The notes beneath the pieces were generated by a model. The model saw only the letters and a list, made by a program, of their open reading frames with translations, was not told where the DNA came from and did not search any database. Both the position numbers and the translations under genes were made by a program. Of a stretch of 64,000 nt of DNA, positions 12,756 to 24,500 are shown in pieces (within the stretch, counting starts at the first letter, position 1; every line of letters starts with the position of its first letter). The stretch covers positions 26,361,723 through 26,425,722 of the forward strand of contig NC_057767.1 in assembly GCF_010389155.1 (NCBI RefSeq). Reading direction: 5' to 3'. This stretch comes from Erigeron canadensis. Lineage: Eukaryota > Streptophyta > Magnoliopsida > Asterales > Asteraceae.

Positions 12756-13012
12756 AGAGGGGTACAAAAAAACCTGGTCGGAACCCGAACCCGAAATTGG
12801 TCAACAACTGGATTTGACCAACTTGGCGGTTACAAAGCGGTTTGAGTTTTCAGTTTTTTTATGGGATTGAAACCGGGTTGAGATCGAGTCAGGTTTGGTT
12901 TTTGGTCATAAAATCCTAATAAATAACCGGTCAAAGTTTGACCCAAAACCAATTTCAAACCGGATCGGGTTCAAGTCGAGTTGAATAATAACCGGTTTTT
13001 GTATGCCACTAT
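12756..13012. mobile_element. hAT-like MITE, 257 bp
   Basis: It is bounded by an 8-bp direct repeat TTGTACAT (12748-12755 and 13013-13020), the size duplicated by hAT elements. The ends are imperfect inverted repeats around GTACAAAAAAACC on the left and GGTTTTTGTATGCC on the right. The interior is rich in AACCGG and GGGTTC motifs. No coding capacity. Confidence 0.65.
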
Positions 13013-13020
13013 TTGTACAT

Positions 13021-13839
13021 GTAGCTCCAGTGCCTTTCAAGGTTAGTTAGGTGACCGGTGACATGGGTGGCTTACACAACTATGGGCCTAAATAACTACT
13101 CATAAGGTGGGGATTATTTTACCACCCCTCCATATTTCTCCTCAATTTTGTTTTGTCCATCCACACTAGTAAGTTCCTCACCACTCCTTCCCGTCTTATT
13201 TTTTAAGAAAGACTTCAATTTATAAATAATATATAAAATAGTACTCCTTTGTTTATTATTTACATACTTATCACTTATACAATAAAAATAATTATGGAAT
13301 ACCAAAAGCGAAAAACAAAAATATGTTAGATAAACTAAAAACTAAAATCAAAATGTACAGTAGTTTTAAAACCAAAAAAATTTTTAGAAAAAAAAAAAAG
13401 ATGTGGATAACGCATATAAAAGTTGAGAAAAGACGCAGACACTTGACCCTTTTCCATAGTCAATTGTCTTTTTCATATAACTTGCAAAACAGTAAAAATA
13501 AATAAAATAAAAAAATCACCCACTTTAACCAACCACTTTGAATTCCATTTTTAAAAACCAGTCAATTCTACATCTTTCATTCTCTCGATTAGTCTATATA
13601 TATATGTATATATTCCATCGACTGATAGGTTAAAAACATACATGTGATGCATATTACATTTATTGAAGCGTATGAGGAGATAAATTAAGCATAAATGGTT
13701 AAAAAAGCATACAATAACAAGTAAATAAAACACATTTACATGTTTTAAAAAAAACCATTTCTTACAAAATACGACTTACTAATTAAGGAAACTAATATAT
13801 CAAAACCTTATACGTACGATCGATGTTGTAGAATATCCA
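13021..13839. other. Intergenic, no gene seen
   Basis: AT-rich sequence between the hAT MITE and the RING-H2 gene. Open frames here are lysine- or isoleucine-rich products of low complexity. The stretch next to 13839 should contain the RING gene's 3' UTR. Confidence 0.4.
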
Positions 13840-14220
13840 TCATGGGCGGGGGCCAGAGAAGAAGGAAGCATAACAAGCCGGGCAATTGTATTGTTTGGCT
13901 TGAATCAATTTCCCAACACATTCGGAATGAAAGAAATGACTACATCGACTTAGTTTACATACAACGTCGTCCTTATCGTAAATAGCATGACAAATTAGAC
14001 ATATTTCTGCCAATTGACTATTCCTTCGTACCTGAAGATCTTGGAACCGAATACTTGGAAGATCAACTAGACATTCTTTGTATTGATGGTTGTGTATATA
14101 AACAGTATGGTATTGGAAGTAATATGAGAAGTAATATTTTAGAAAATTGAGCAGTTCTGTTTTTACTAAAAATGTTAATGATAATATGATACAAAAACAG
14201 CAAATGATGGCGATCGGCAT
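13840..14220 (-). CDS. Membrane-anchored RING-H2 finger protein (probable E3 ubiquitin ligase)
   Basis: Single-exon gene of 126 aa. An N-terminal hydrophobic segment (about residues 3-19) looks like a membrane anchor or uncleaved signal. A RING-H2 finger follows, with ligands C74, C77, C93, H95, H98, C101, C113 and C116. This layout (short anchor, linker, C-terminal RING-H2) is that of the RHA/BRH1/XERICO-like group of plant E3 ligases, which transfer ubiquitin from an E2 to a target. One oddity is that the tryptophan normally three residues after the sixth ligand (C-x-x-W) is Lys104 here. That residue packs against the E2, so ligase activity may be weak or altered. The proline after the seventh ligand is kept. 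The target is unknown. It could be a lineage-specific or decaying copy. Confidence 0.8.
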   Translation of the reverse strand: MPIAIICCFCIILSLTFLVKTELLNFLKYYFSYYFQYHTVYIHNHQYKECLVDLPSIRFQDLQVRRNSQLAEICLICHAIYDKDDVVCKLSRCSHFFHSECVGKLIQAKQYNCPACYASFFSGPRP

Positions 14221-15612
14221 TTTAGTGTCTAGTGTTGTACTTGTTGTTTATGAATTTGGGCCAAGGGGGATCGAACAAGTGGATTAAGTAGGTGAATAAG
14301 TGGCCTTTGGGTCATTACACGACTTTTTAGTATACATTTTCACGAGTTATGGGGTCCAAATATATTATATAATGATAAATACGGAGAAAATAAAAATGTA
14401 AGACGTGGACAGTATTATCTGACTAAAAGTTAAAAAAAATGATTGCTGGAATAGAGTTTCGGCTTGCAAGAAATAAATAATTGAAACTTTACCTCTATAA
14501 TAATATATAACAAAATATATAGAATGGTGATTCAAAGACAAGATAGTAGTAGTTGGTGTTATTAATTTATCCTTTGTTTGTCTAAATCAGATATATTGTT
14601 TATAAAAAAAGGTGATCCTATTCCTATCTCACATAAAGACGTATATGTAATGCGTTTTATTCCTTGTGTTTTTTATATTGTTATTTATTGATGTATCCCA
14701 CGAGACAATGTACCCCTAATTGTTAAAGTTTTTATTTTTTTAATTTTAAAATCACAGGTTTATATTACGTTTTTAGATTATATAAATTTTGTTACAAACT
14801 GATACTGTAAAATCTATCAACTTTATTTATTAATTAAACTTTTTTACTATATATATGCAACAATACTTTTTTTTTCAAGTCAAAATAACTCTTTTAAAAT
14901 CTAATCAACCCCTTTTTAAATACTTTATTCAAATAAAAATTACTAGAAAGGTCAAACTTCAAAGTGTGTTTACGGTTTGGAAAACTACAAAATTATTTTC
15001 AGAATTAGTCAAACATTTTTTTACCAATCATTAGTAAGAAATGGAGTGTAGCCATTAGCCAATTAAAAATCATGACATGAACCTAATGCAAATTAAAAAT
15101 CATTCATGTGGCAAGATAGGCACACACATGTTATATTATTACTTGTCTATTTAAATATTTGATTTGATGATTCGGGACTACTAAAGTTACAAACTTTAGC
15201 AGCTAAGACTGGACACGCATCTGCTACAAACATTGTGTACAGTCCACCGGAGCATGGTAAATCAGGAATTCAAAATTAAAGTTTAAATATGAAGATGATG
15301 AGTCTGAAATTTAGAAGATATTACTTTCTCAAAGGTACAACTTCCCCTCAAGTATAGTGGACCAGCCTGTTCATTTGTAGTACAATAGGTACAGGAACAC
15401 ATGTTAATAAAAATAGTAGATGTAGTTTTGAAATGGTTGAAGGTTGATATGATTTTTAATTAAACTAAATTGCATAAAAAACAATTAAAAGACCTCAACC
15501 GTTGGTATATACGAGTTCCGCCAAATATTCAATCTAGAATATTTTGTAAAACAATAATAGATGCACATGCTTGAAATCAAATCACATGCAGACAAAGAAT
15601 TCGCTACCTATA
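14221..15612. other. Intergenic, no gene seen
   Basis: This holds the presumed promoter of the RING-H2 gene (immediately right of 14220), then AT-rich sequence without conserved frames or clear terminal repeats. Confidence 0.4.
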
Positions 15613-15945
15613 TCTATAATACCTTATTAAAAAAAAAAACTCATATTCCAAAATCTCAAAAAATAAATTAATATAACCAAAATATCCTTCTCTTTTATTT
15701 ATTAATTTAAACATCTCCACCTAATATACTTATAATACTTTTAGTGAAATAATTTATAACATAAATCTCTCAATCCTTATATAACTACACTACCTCCTTT
15801 AACATCAATTACTTTTACATTCGACACTGTTGCCACCTCCACTACCCATCACCACCACCAATCATCACCACCACCAATCATCACCACCACCACTGCCACC
15901 ACCGTCCCGCACCGCTAGCACCATCGTCGTCACATTGCACGGACA
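15613..15945 (+). mobile_element. Helitron fragment (5' part and degenerate tail)
   Basis: It begins TCTATAATACCTTATT after an A, the usual Helitron 5' form and like the start at 43961. The interior ends in a CAC/ACC-rich run and CATTGCACGG, which resembles the stem of Helitron tails. The diagnostic CTAG end is missing, so it is degraded or the right border is misjudged. Confidence 0.4.
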
Positions 15946-16053
15946 TATGACTCATTCAATTAAATGAACTATTGGGCAATTTTTCACACGGCTTGTGTCA
16001 AGTTTGCTTCTTATGCAGCAAAAGGGTATTGCTTATCTCCATGAAGATTTTAA

Positions 16054-18112
16054 GAGGCTCCCCAATGGAGGTCACAAATCCACCTCAGACTAGTCCCTGT
16101 CAGCGCCACATCAACAAAAAACACTTCAAGGACTAATCCCCTCAAAATGAACCCAATGGACTCATCCACCTAAGACTAGTCTTGAACCCACTAATTATTT
16201 TATTCTACCAATTTATTCAAACTTTACACTTTTAACCCTCTAAAATTATAACAAACTAAAACATACACAAATAAAAAACACTTCATTAAAAATAAAAACA
16301 TTACACAATCTATTAAAAAAAACACATTACAATACTTCAAATAAAGAAAACACACATTAAAATAAAACATTAACAATACTTTATTATAAAAAACACACAT
16401 TAAGCCGGGAGGCGCCATACATGCTCCGTAAGATCATGGCGAAGAGCATGATGCACAATGCGATCTCGAAGCTCCTTGCCGGTACGTTGATGAAGTGCAA
16501 TCCTTTCCTGGAACGTACGCTCCGGTAAGACGATTGGGTCAATGTCGTCTCCTTCCTCGAGTGAGCTTATGGCGTACCCCGCGTCTTCAACCTTCATGTT
16601 ATGCAATATAACACATGCGTACATTGTTCGAGTGATCCGATTCACGCTTTTTGATCTTGCTGGTTGGGTCAGAATGTGCCATGAGTTTTGAAGCCCTCCA
16701 AAGGCACGCTCGACATCCTTCCGGGCACTTTCTTGAAACTTTTTAAATTTCTTTCGCTTCTCATCTTGAGGGCATGAATACGCCTTTACAAAAGTTGACC
16801 ATTCGGGATAAATGTCGTCCGCAAGATAGTAACCCTTTTTGTAGTGGGTGCCATTAACAGTGAACGAGCTATCAGGTGCACGATCTTCAATGATTTCCCT
16901 AAATAAAGGCGACTGGTTCAGAACATTTATATCATTGTTTGAACCAGCTGTGCCGAAAAAAGCATGCTAGATCCACCTATCGTATGAAGCTACTGCTTCA
17001 AGCATGATGGTTGGATGACAATGATCACCACACGTAAATTGACCTTGCCATGCCTTGGGGCAGTTCTTCTAACGCCAGTGCATGCAATCAATGCTTCCAA
17101 GCATGCTTGGAAGGCCATGAAGCTCTTCATGTCAAGCGTACAAGCGTTGTATGTCCTCTGGTGTTGGTCTACGCAAGTATTCATCCCTGTAAAGTTCAAA
17201 CACACACTTACAATAATAGTCTAGATAACACCTTGTTGTTTCTTCACCCATCTGTAGATACTCGTCAAGCGAGTCAGGATTGTAGCCATACGCCAATTGA
17301 TGTATGGCGCATACACACTTTTGGATGGTGCTGAAACCAGGCTTTCCTCGGGCATCAAGCTGCTTGTCTTGCATTTTTTTAAAATGCAAAGGCACAGCAC
17401 CTGGATTGCGAGATGGATATGATATTATGTCGTTGACAATGCGCATGAACATAGGTTTAGACATACGAAATCGTCGCCTAAAGCTCTTCAACGAATACTT
17501 TGGGTTTTCGTTAAAGTAAGCTGCCATTAGGCGCTCGTTAGCACCATATCGATCTCTTTCAACGACGCTACGGGGTATGTATGGTCTTGATGATTCACCT
17601 TGTTCAAGCAAATCAACACATTCGGCCATCATACCAAAAAGCTCTTCATCATCGTCTCCAGTAGGAAACAAATCGGGTCTCATGTACGTTGATAAACTTG
17701 AATGAAACTGGTTGTTCATGATGATTTATGTATACGAAAGTGTGTTTTGGTATAATATAGCTGAATATATGCAAGAGTGGTGTGACATGGTGGTTCAGAT
17801 GAAGTCTATATATAGCCATTTTGAAAAACTAGCCGTTAAGGACTAAAGTTGTAACTTTTTTGAACCTGTTTTGAACCATATAACCGTTTAGGAGCTAAAG
17901 TTGCCAAAAGATGAAATTTATGTTTGTCTTCTTCCTTTGAATTTATAGTTTTTAACATTAAAAAAAAAACAAAATTAGAGGCGAGACTAGTCCCCGGAGG
18001 GACGAACGTGCTGGACGAACGACCCGAACGAGAGGGGAACGAGTCCCACCCAACGGTGTGGACTCATCCTTGTGAGCCGGACGAGCGCGAGAACGAACCA
18101 TTGGGGACCTTC
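16054..18112 (-). mobile_element. PIF/Harbinger DNA transposon, 2059 bp
   Basis: The terminal inverted repeats are GAGGCTCCCCAATGG (16054-16068) and, reversed, GAAGGTCCCCAATGG (18112-18098), 13 of 15 matching. TAA flanks both ends (16051-16053, 18113-18115), the superfamily's target duplication. GACTAGTCC motifs recur near both ends (about 16090 and 17984). The element carries one transposase pseudogene on the - strand. The second, Myb-like gene usual in autonomous Harbinger elements is absent. Confidence 0.85.
16400..17719 (-). pseudogene. PIF/Harbinger transposase (HARBI1/ALP1-like), three in-frame stops
   Basis: A continuous 440-codon frame on the - strand without frameshifts. It is interrupted by stops at codon 196 (TGA, 17134-17132), codon 217 (TAG, 17071-17069) and codon 251 (TAG, 16969-16967). 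Both TAG codons stand where the family has tryptophan (HWRW, WIWHAFFG contexts). The DDE nuclease residues are all still encoded: D211 in GSIDCMHW, D301 in LADDIYP and E337 in DVERAFG. The N-terminal part (about residues 65-190) carries the helix-turn-helix-like region of the family. The downstream part still reads TRTMYACVILHNM. Harbinger transposases cut and paste their element at TWA sites. This copy cannot make a full protein. The intact frame apart from stops suggests recent inactivation. Confidence 0.9.
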
Positions 18113-18880
18113 TAAGTGCTAGAAAATAACGTTATAATGTGAATATAATGGTCACAAATACTCAAATAGGACATTCAATTGACTCTATATTGATTTGTAC
18201 TTCTATTTCTAATTCTAATGTCAAACAGTCCATATATTAGATTAGAAAATGTATGTTCTAATTTTAATGAAGGTATTTAATAAGAAATGTTTCACTCATT
18301 TTAGAAATTAACGAGATATGTCATCTGGGCATTGCCCCGAGAAACATTTCGTTCATTGTATGAGCTAACATGTAAAATTTGACATCGATCTCTTTAACAT
18401 TTCTTATATAAATATCCTCGTGCATACTTGTACTTTCGAGGCTGAAAAAACCGTTTTAACCAATTGTATAAATATATAAAATTGAGGAAGTTAATAAAAT
18501 AATATTCAAAAATGTATGTATATAAAAAATAAAATCAAGTAGATATATGTGTATTTGATAAGAGATGTTAAGAAAATAATCAAATTATATATATATATAT
18601 ATGTCATATACAAAAAGTCAAAAAAGAAAGTAATAGAAAGATAAAAAGATAATGAGTTATGTAAGTTAAAAGAATAGCAACAGCCCCTGAGTTATGAGTC
18701 ACGCCTGAGTCATGAGTCACCCCCTTCAACCAACCCACTAATATAGGATGTTGTTAATTATTTGTGTTGGTATGTTATATATGATGAAACGAAAGTTGTA
18801 AATAATAAAAATAAAAAAAAATAAAAACTTTTTTTTTACAAGTGAATTTTACCTCAGACGCATATAATGTGTGCTAATCG
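18113..18880. other. Intergenic, no gene seen
   Basis: AT-rich sequence with short TA runs (near 18590). No frames with recognisable domains and no paired terminal repeats found. Confidence 0.4.
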
Positions 18881-18911
18881 CACAACGAAAGGGTCCCGCA
18901 CTAAGCGGATC

Positions 18912-19107
18912 TTAAATAGCATTTTTCATCATACCACATCCTTTATTGGAAAATACCGTCGGGAAGAACCTACCAAGACTCAAACTCGAGACCTTGAAGT
19001 AAACTCCCCCGCGGCCCCGCATAGCAGGTTTAGTGAAACACCCCTGGCCACTAAGGTTTAACCAAGTAAAAAAACCTGGCACGCAAAATGCTACAGGAAT
19101 TTTAAGA
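18912..19107 (-). mobile_element. tRNA-like SINE, copy A
   Basis: On the - strand it reads GGTTAAACCTTAGTGGCC (box A-like), then GGTCTCGAGTTTGAGTC (box B-like), the two parts of an RNA polymerase III promoter. It is closely repeated at 19504-19699. A TA run follows. Target duplications were not resolved, so the ends are approximate. Confidence 0.5.
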
Positions 19108-19128
19108 TATATATATATATATATATAA

Positions 19129-19749
19129 CTAGCTTAAGGACCCGGGTGACTACCCGGGTAATATTATAATAATTGCTTATAGTTATATGAGTTGTGATGT
19201 AAATACTAAACGTGTAAAACACGTCAACACTGCTTATACATATATAATAACATACCCTAAAAATTTGTTGCAATATATAAGGAAGACAAATAGAAAGTCC
19301 TCTCAAAAGCAGGAGGAAACTTTGTATGCAAATTTGATAAATATGAAATTAGTCATCTTTTTCTTACTATTTACTTATTCTAAAGAATAAAAAAATACAA
19401 ATAATCTACATTTTCGTAAAGAAAAATAATTAATCCTTCTAAACATCTTCCTACAAAATCCTTTAAAAAACTTCAAATCATGATATGTGTACCTTACTAA
19501 TTCTTAAATAGCATTTTTTATCATACCACATCCTTTATTGGAAACTACCGTTGGGGAGAACCTACCAAGACTCAAACTCGAGACCTTGGAGTAAACTCCC
19601 TCGCGGCCCCGCATAGCAGGTTTAGTGAAATACCCCTGGCCACTGAGGTTTAACCAAGTAAAAAAACCTGGCACGCAAAATGCTACAGGCATTTTAGGAT
19701 ATATATATATATATAATATACCCGGGTTGAAGCCGGGCTGATTAACTAG
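19129..19749. mobile_element. Two opposed Helitron 3' ends
   Basis: At 19129, read on the - strand, the sequence is ACCCGGGTAGTCACCCGGGT, then CCTTAAGCTAG before T. At 19749 on the + strand it is CCCGGGTTGAAGCCGGG, then CTGATTAACTAG before T. Both are hairpin-plus-CTAG termini. No matching TC starts were found, so this is a composite of two truncated elements, not one. Confidence 0.45.
19504..19699 (-). mobile_element. tRNA-like SINE, copy B
   Basis: A near-identical repeat of 18912-19107, including the box A-like and box B-like motifs and the trailing TA run. Because the flanking TTAAATAGC and TA run are also shared, the second copy may come from a segmental duplication, not an independent insertion. 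Confidence 0.5.
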
Positions 19750-21544
19750 TAATTTGTTGGTGTCTAAATTCTAAAATATACCTTAAAAATTGACCACTTT
19801 AATAATTTTTTCTTGTTCAAAATCACGATTACTTTTAAATTCAAAATCATGATTATTGTTAATTGAAACTTCTTTTTTTTTTGAAATAAAACGAATACCT
19901 CAAATTTATACGCTTCTTTAAGTAGATTGCACTTTATATTATTCGAGAAACAGATTTCATATCAACATATCGAATAGCAAAACCTCGAAGATCCTTCGAA
20001 TATTAATTATGAAATAAAATATCTTTAGCTATTTCTTTTGTTTTATCTCCAAGTTTTAAATTTTCCTTCTCATGCTTCTCTTAATTGATTAAAAACTCCG
20101 TTAAAATTATCATTTTTAACGGTTTGACACAATCACAATTGACGAATGACGAATCTCTTCGTTAAACACGTATTGGCTACCTCACCTCTCCTTCCAAGGT
20201 AATACAAATCTCACAATCGAACTTCTTCAATACATCAAATCAAATGCATCGACAATTATAAAATTACCATCAATTGTAGAAATGCTTGAGCTTCACGATC
20301 GATGTAGGATGGTATATTCAACATTATACTAGCTACAACTCGATATTTCAATGGGAAAATTATCATTGCTAACTTAAAATCGAAACGTTAAACTGTTTCT
20401 TCTTTAAAGTCTACAAGACTTCATACAATTGGAATTACGATCGAATTGACTCGAAATGAACCAAAATATCATCAATTGAGTTTGTTTTCAAGTCTGAGTT
20501 TGTTTTGTTCTTTGAAATCATGAAGATGTGGTGTAATTTATTTCTTTATATTTGTAATTTTTTGTTATCCCTACTCGAGTAACAAGCACATAGATAATAA
20601 TCATCATGCAAACAAGAATGCTGCATGGTTCCTTTGTTAATGAATCATTTATTTCAAACAGCATATTTAATTAGTTGATGTTTTCCCACTAAAACTTTTA
20701 TCAATATGGCTAAAATTTATATCCTAACCAAAATTTAAATTTCGTCTCCATTTTAAAACTTAAAATGATTTCAAGGCAAACTATGACGTTTACGAAGTTT
20801 CCAGCCAATTTTAGATTTTTTTTTTTAAAGAAGATTTTGGCACAAAAATTTGACGTTGCACTAAAATTTTATCTGTGTAAAATACTATTCGAAGTTCAAT
20901 GACAAGATTTGATTTTACCCGAATTTTCCCACAAATTTCTCTTAACCAATTTAATTAAAAGCACAACACAAAGAAAACTAAAACCCAAATCCAAAATTAA
21001 ATACCAAAATTTTTATAGTATATAGAACAAAAAATTATTTTAGAAAAAACAAGTATGCAGTGCAGCCATGCACCATGCTAATGAGGCAAGTATTTTTCTC
21101 ATTGTGGTTCATCTTCACCTATTTCACGATCCATTTGCCAAAAGAGGTCTTTATGTGGAACCTTCCGGCGGCTTAAATCACTATTTCACGAAGAGTGATT
21201 CAAGATGCAAAACTCGATAAGTATCAAGTTGACAATCATATATATTAATAGTATACGTTGATTGATAAACATTATGCAAACAACACGAAGACTTGAAGAA
21301 TTGGCGAATCAACCACTCCAGATCCAGAATAGCCAATAGTACCATTTGAGGGACAAAATACATACATATTTAATTTTGGTTTTGCTAGTTGAATGCAAAT
21401 CCAATCAGGTTCACTTACAGGGCAAGAAAGAAATTAATATAGTACTTAATGTGTTGAATCGCTAATCATATAAAAAACACTAACCCATTTCACATAGAAT
21501 TGTATCTATCACACACTCTTAAAGTTAACAAGTAAAACAAAAAT
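19750..21544. other. Intergenic 3' flank of the SEC14-like gene
   Basis: AT-rich DNA with no gene I can support. The part close to 21545 should hold the 3' UTR of the SEC14-like gene. A short open frame near 21181-21363 (-) could be a downstream exon only if the GTGAGT at 21553-21558 is used as a donor. Confidence 0.35.
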
Positions 21545-24500
21545 CTATGACATAAACTCACCAGATGTCCACCTATCTTCATATCTCCCATATGTAAAAC
21601 TATTAGACGGAAGGCCGGTTAAGTGAAGGGGGTCTGGTTCAATTCCATAATCTGTAAGTGGCCTTTTTTCAAGAACATTGTCATGCTCAACTACAAAATC
21701 AGGAATCTCAATTGATCCTTTCTTCATATCATCCCATAGATATTGCAGGCGACTAATATACTTCACCTTCCAGTATAACCTGTCAAAAGGAGAAAAGAAT
21801 CGGCTTTTTTAGTTGTTTTATCTATCAAGTCCAAAAAGTAACCACAATTTGTTCTACAACCCATTGAATTACAACAGCTTGCTTCATTCTGAATATTACA
21901 AGTCATACGATCATTTCCACAATGCACTTCCTAACACCTCTGTACTGTCATATTTGTTCTACCAACTAATTCAGGATACAATTTATTTCTGTTTTTGTAT
22001 TGATACTCCTAATTTCTTCTTGTAGATGCTAGGGTGTTTTGGTTTCTTGATAGCATGAAAGTGGCATGTCACTTTTCATAATTTAGGTTGTTGCATTTTG
22101 ATGCATGTTTCTTTTAAGAAGCCGTATTGACAACTCTGTCAATACTCCTGAACTTCTATTTGATGGTATATAAATCTAACAACGGGTGACGGCCTTTTTA
22201 CCACTTCTGTACTGTCATATTAGTATGCAACTATTTGACAATATATCTGGAATCTCTAGCTCTATGCTATAAGATATAAAAAAATAGTGCTATACAATTT
22301 GAAGATATTTTTTATTCACATTTAACAACAAATAATATGCAACTTACCCTCCGCTTAAGAGGAACCGGCCAAGAGTAGCAATAAGAAACCTGGAACGCAG
22401 ACCAGGATGAACAAAGTAGATAACCTGAAGCCTGTCTTTAAAGTCTGAAGGCAGCTCCTCATAGATCCACCTCAAAATGGTGATTCCGGGGTTGTTATAT
22501 TCTGTCCTCACAGTGGAGTGCATGTAGACAATGGAGAACGGTCCTTCTGGCAACTCCGTAGAAATTTTGTATATAATGTATTTCTTTAGCCAATCTCCTC
22601 CGATAACTGGGGCTGGTATTCATTGGTTACAACACAAATTATTAAAGAGTTAGCCTTAAAGATATTTGTAGCTACATAGAATGACGATATAACTGACAAA
22701 AACAAACAGGGAAAGTATAATAATCATCCATGCAAATAACATAATATGATTTTTGCATATGTAAGTATGTAACAATGATCAAAATCTATGCCCTGCAATT
22801 AAGCTAAGATATATTAACAATCAACCATCAATAACAACAGAGGAGAAAGATTGCATAACTTCAGGTTAGATGTAGTTCTAGCTGAGACCGGATGCCACTC
22901 CATCCACAACAACTACATTTTTTAGTGGGCATATCTTGTCAAAAAAATACTTTTTAATCCTCAATAAGCTATCGGGTGCCTAATACTTTTTAATCCTCAA
23001 TAAGCTTTCGGATGCCTAATAAAACAACTAGATATAATTAATTAAATATCTTGGTTACTTTATCAAGTTTCTGACAGGTAAATATCATGATTTGGTGCTT
23101 ATTACCCTGCACCCTGCTCATTCCAACAACTTGTACAATTCGGTGCATCTGTGTGTAACAGTACTCAATCAACCTGAATGTTTCATAAGACTCTACATCT
23201 GGTCTATTTAGAAGTGATTATATTTCTCTATTACGTAAAAATAGAACCCGTGTCGTATTTTAGTTACATCTATCTGAAAGCATAAATCCCTGATGAAGAC
23301 TGGAAATACTTGGATAGCCACAAAACCCTGCTCTGACCAAACTCTGCTACTTACCATCAGCATTCACCTAAGATAGATCCATCTTAATTATGCACATTTT
23401 CACATTACCAAATTTCAGAATCCTAGGAGTGATGATATTTTAATTACATTAGTTTATGTCCAAGGTAACTGTGCTGGGTACACCTACTCAACAACTGCAC
23501 ATAAGCAGTCCCTCAGCAAACCCAAAATTGCAACACTTTACTCAAATTGAATAAGATTTAACCATTTTTATTATTATTCAACTTGTTATTAACTATTTTT
23601 AGCCAAGTTCATCACCAATTTCTACAATTTCATTTGAATTCCAGATATCAATCAACTGAAAGGTTTAATATCTTTTTACATGTTTTACCGATTCTTATAG
23701 CAAAGGTACTATGAAAAATAATTGGTAACAGCAACATATTTGCACATTGTTACCAGTTACAGCAATAAACCTGACTTAAACTTGGTAAAAGTATCTTGCT
23801 ATCCTAAGCAAATAAGCCTGACTTAAAAGAAGCCTTAAGGTTATTGTAGCCATGGCACAAACAAAGCAATCTATCCTAAATTATGCATGCATTTTTCGTA
23901 AATAATCCAGGATATATGCAACTGCTTCATTCGAACCACGGAAGGTTAGTAGCATACTTTTCTTTAACTTTGGGCATCTTTTGGTCATTCACTTTCAACA
24001 TTGATTGTTTGGGTCACTTGGCAACCTAGATTTAAATATCCTGTTACCAAGTGACAAGATGGATTCTTAGTTCAGATGCCTACTTAAGGGGGTGTTTGGT
24101 TAAGCTTATTTTCCTATTGCATTATATAAAATAAAATCGTTTTTTTTTTCTGATGTTCAGATTTATTGGGTTATTTACTTATTTAAGAGGAATAATAAAA
24201 TAAGCTTTCTTTCCAAAAATCCCCATCCAAACACTAAAAGAACTTTATCATAATGCAATAAACTACTAAGCCACTTAAATACAGGACTAAGTATATTTGA
24301 ATGTTTCTAACTGTATTGTATTGTATATGTATCTAACTCTATATTATGGATATTTATGGATCCTGCGACCTCTTTATCACATAAACGATTTTGTTGCACA
24401 TATGACAGCCGTATAAGTTGCCACATCATCGGTCATGAGATCAACACAGGCATCCCGTAAACGATTTATAAGTGTCATTAGAGGTCAGATACATACAATA

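Noticed and set aside
16990..17519. Several + and - strand open frames overlapping the Harbinger element
   Set aside because: Shadows of the transposase frame, which is in phase from 17719 to 16400 and carries all family motifs.
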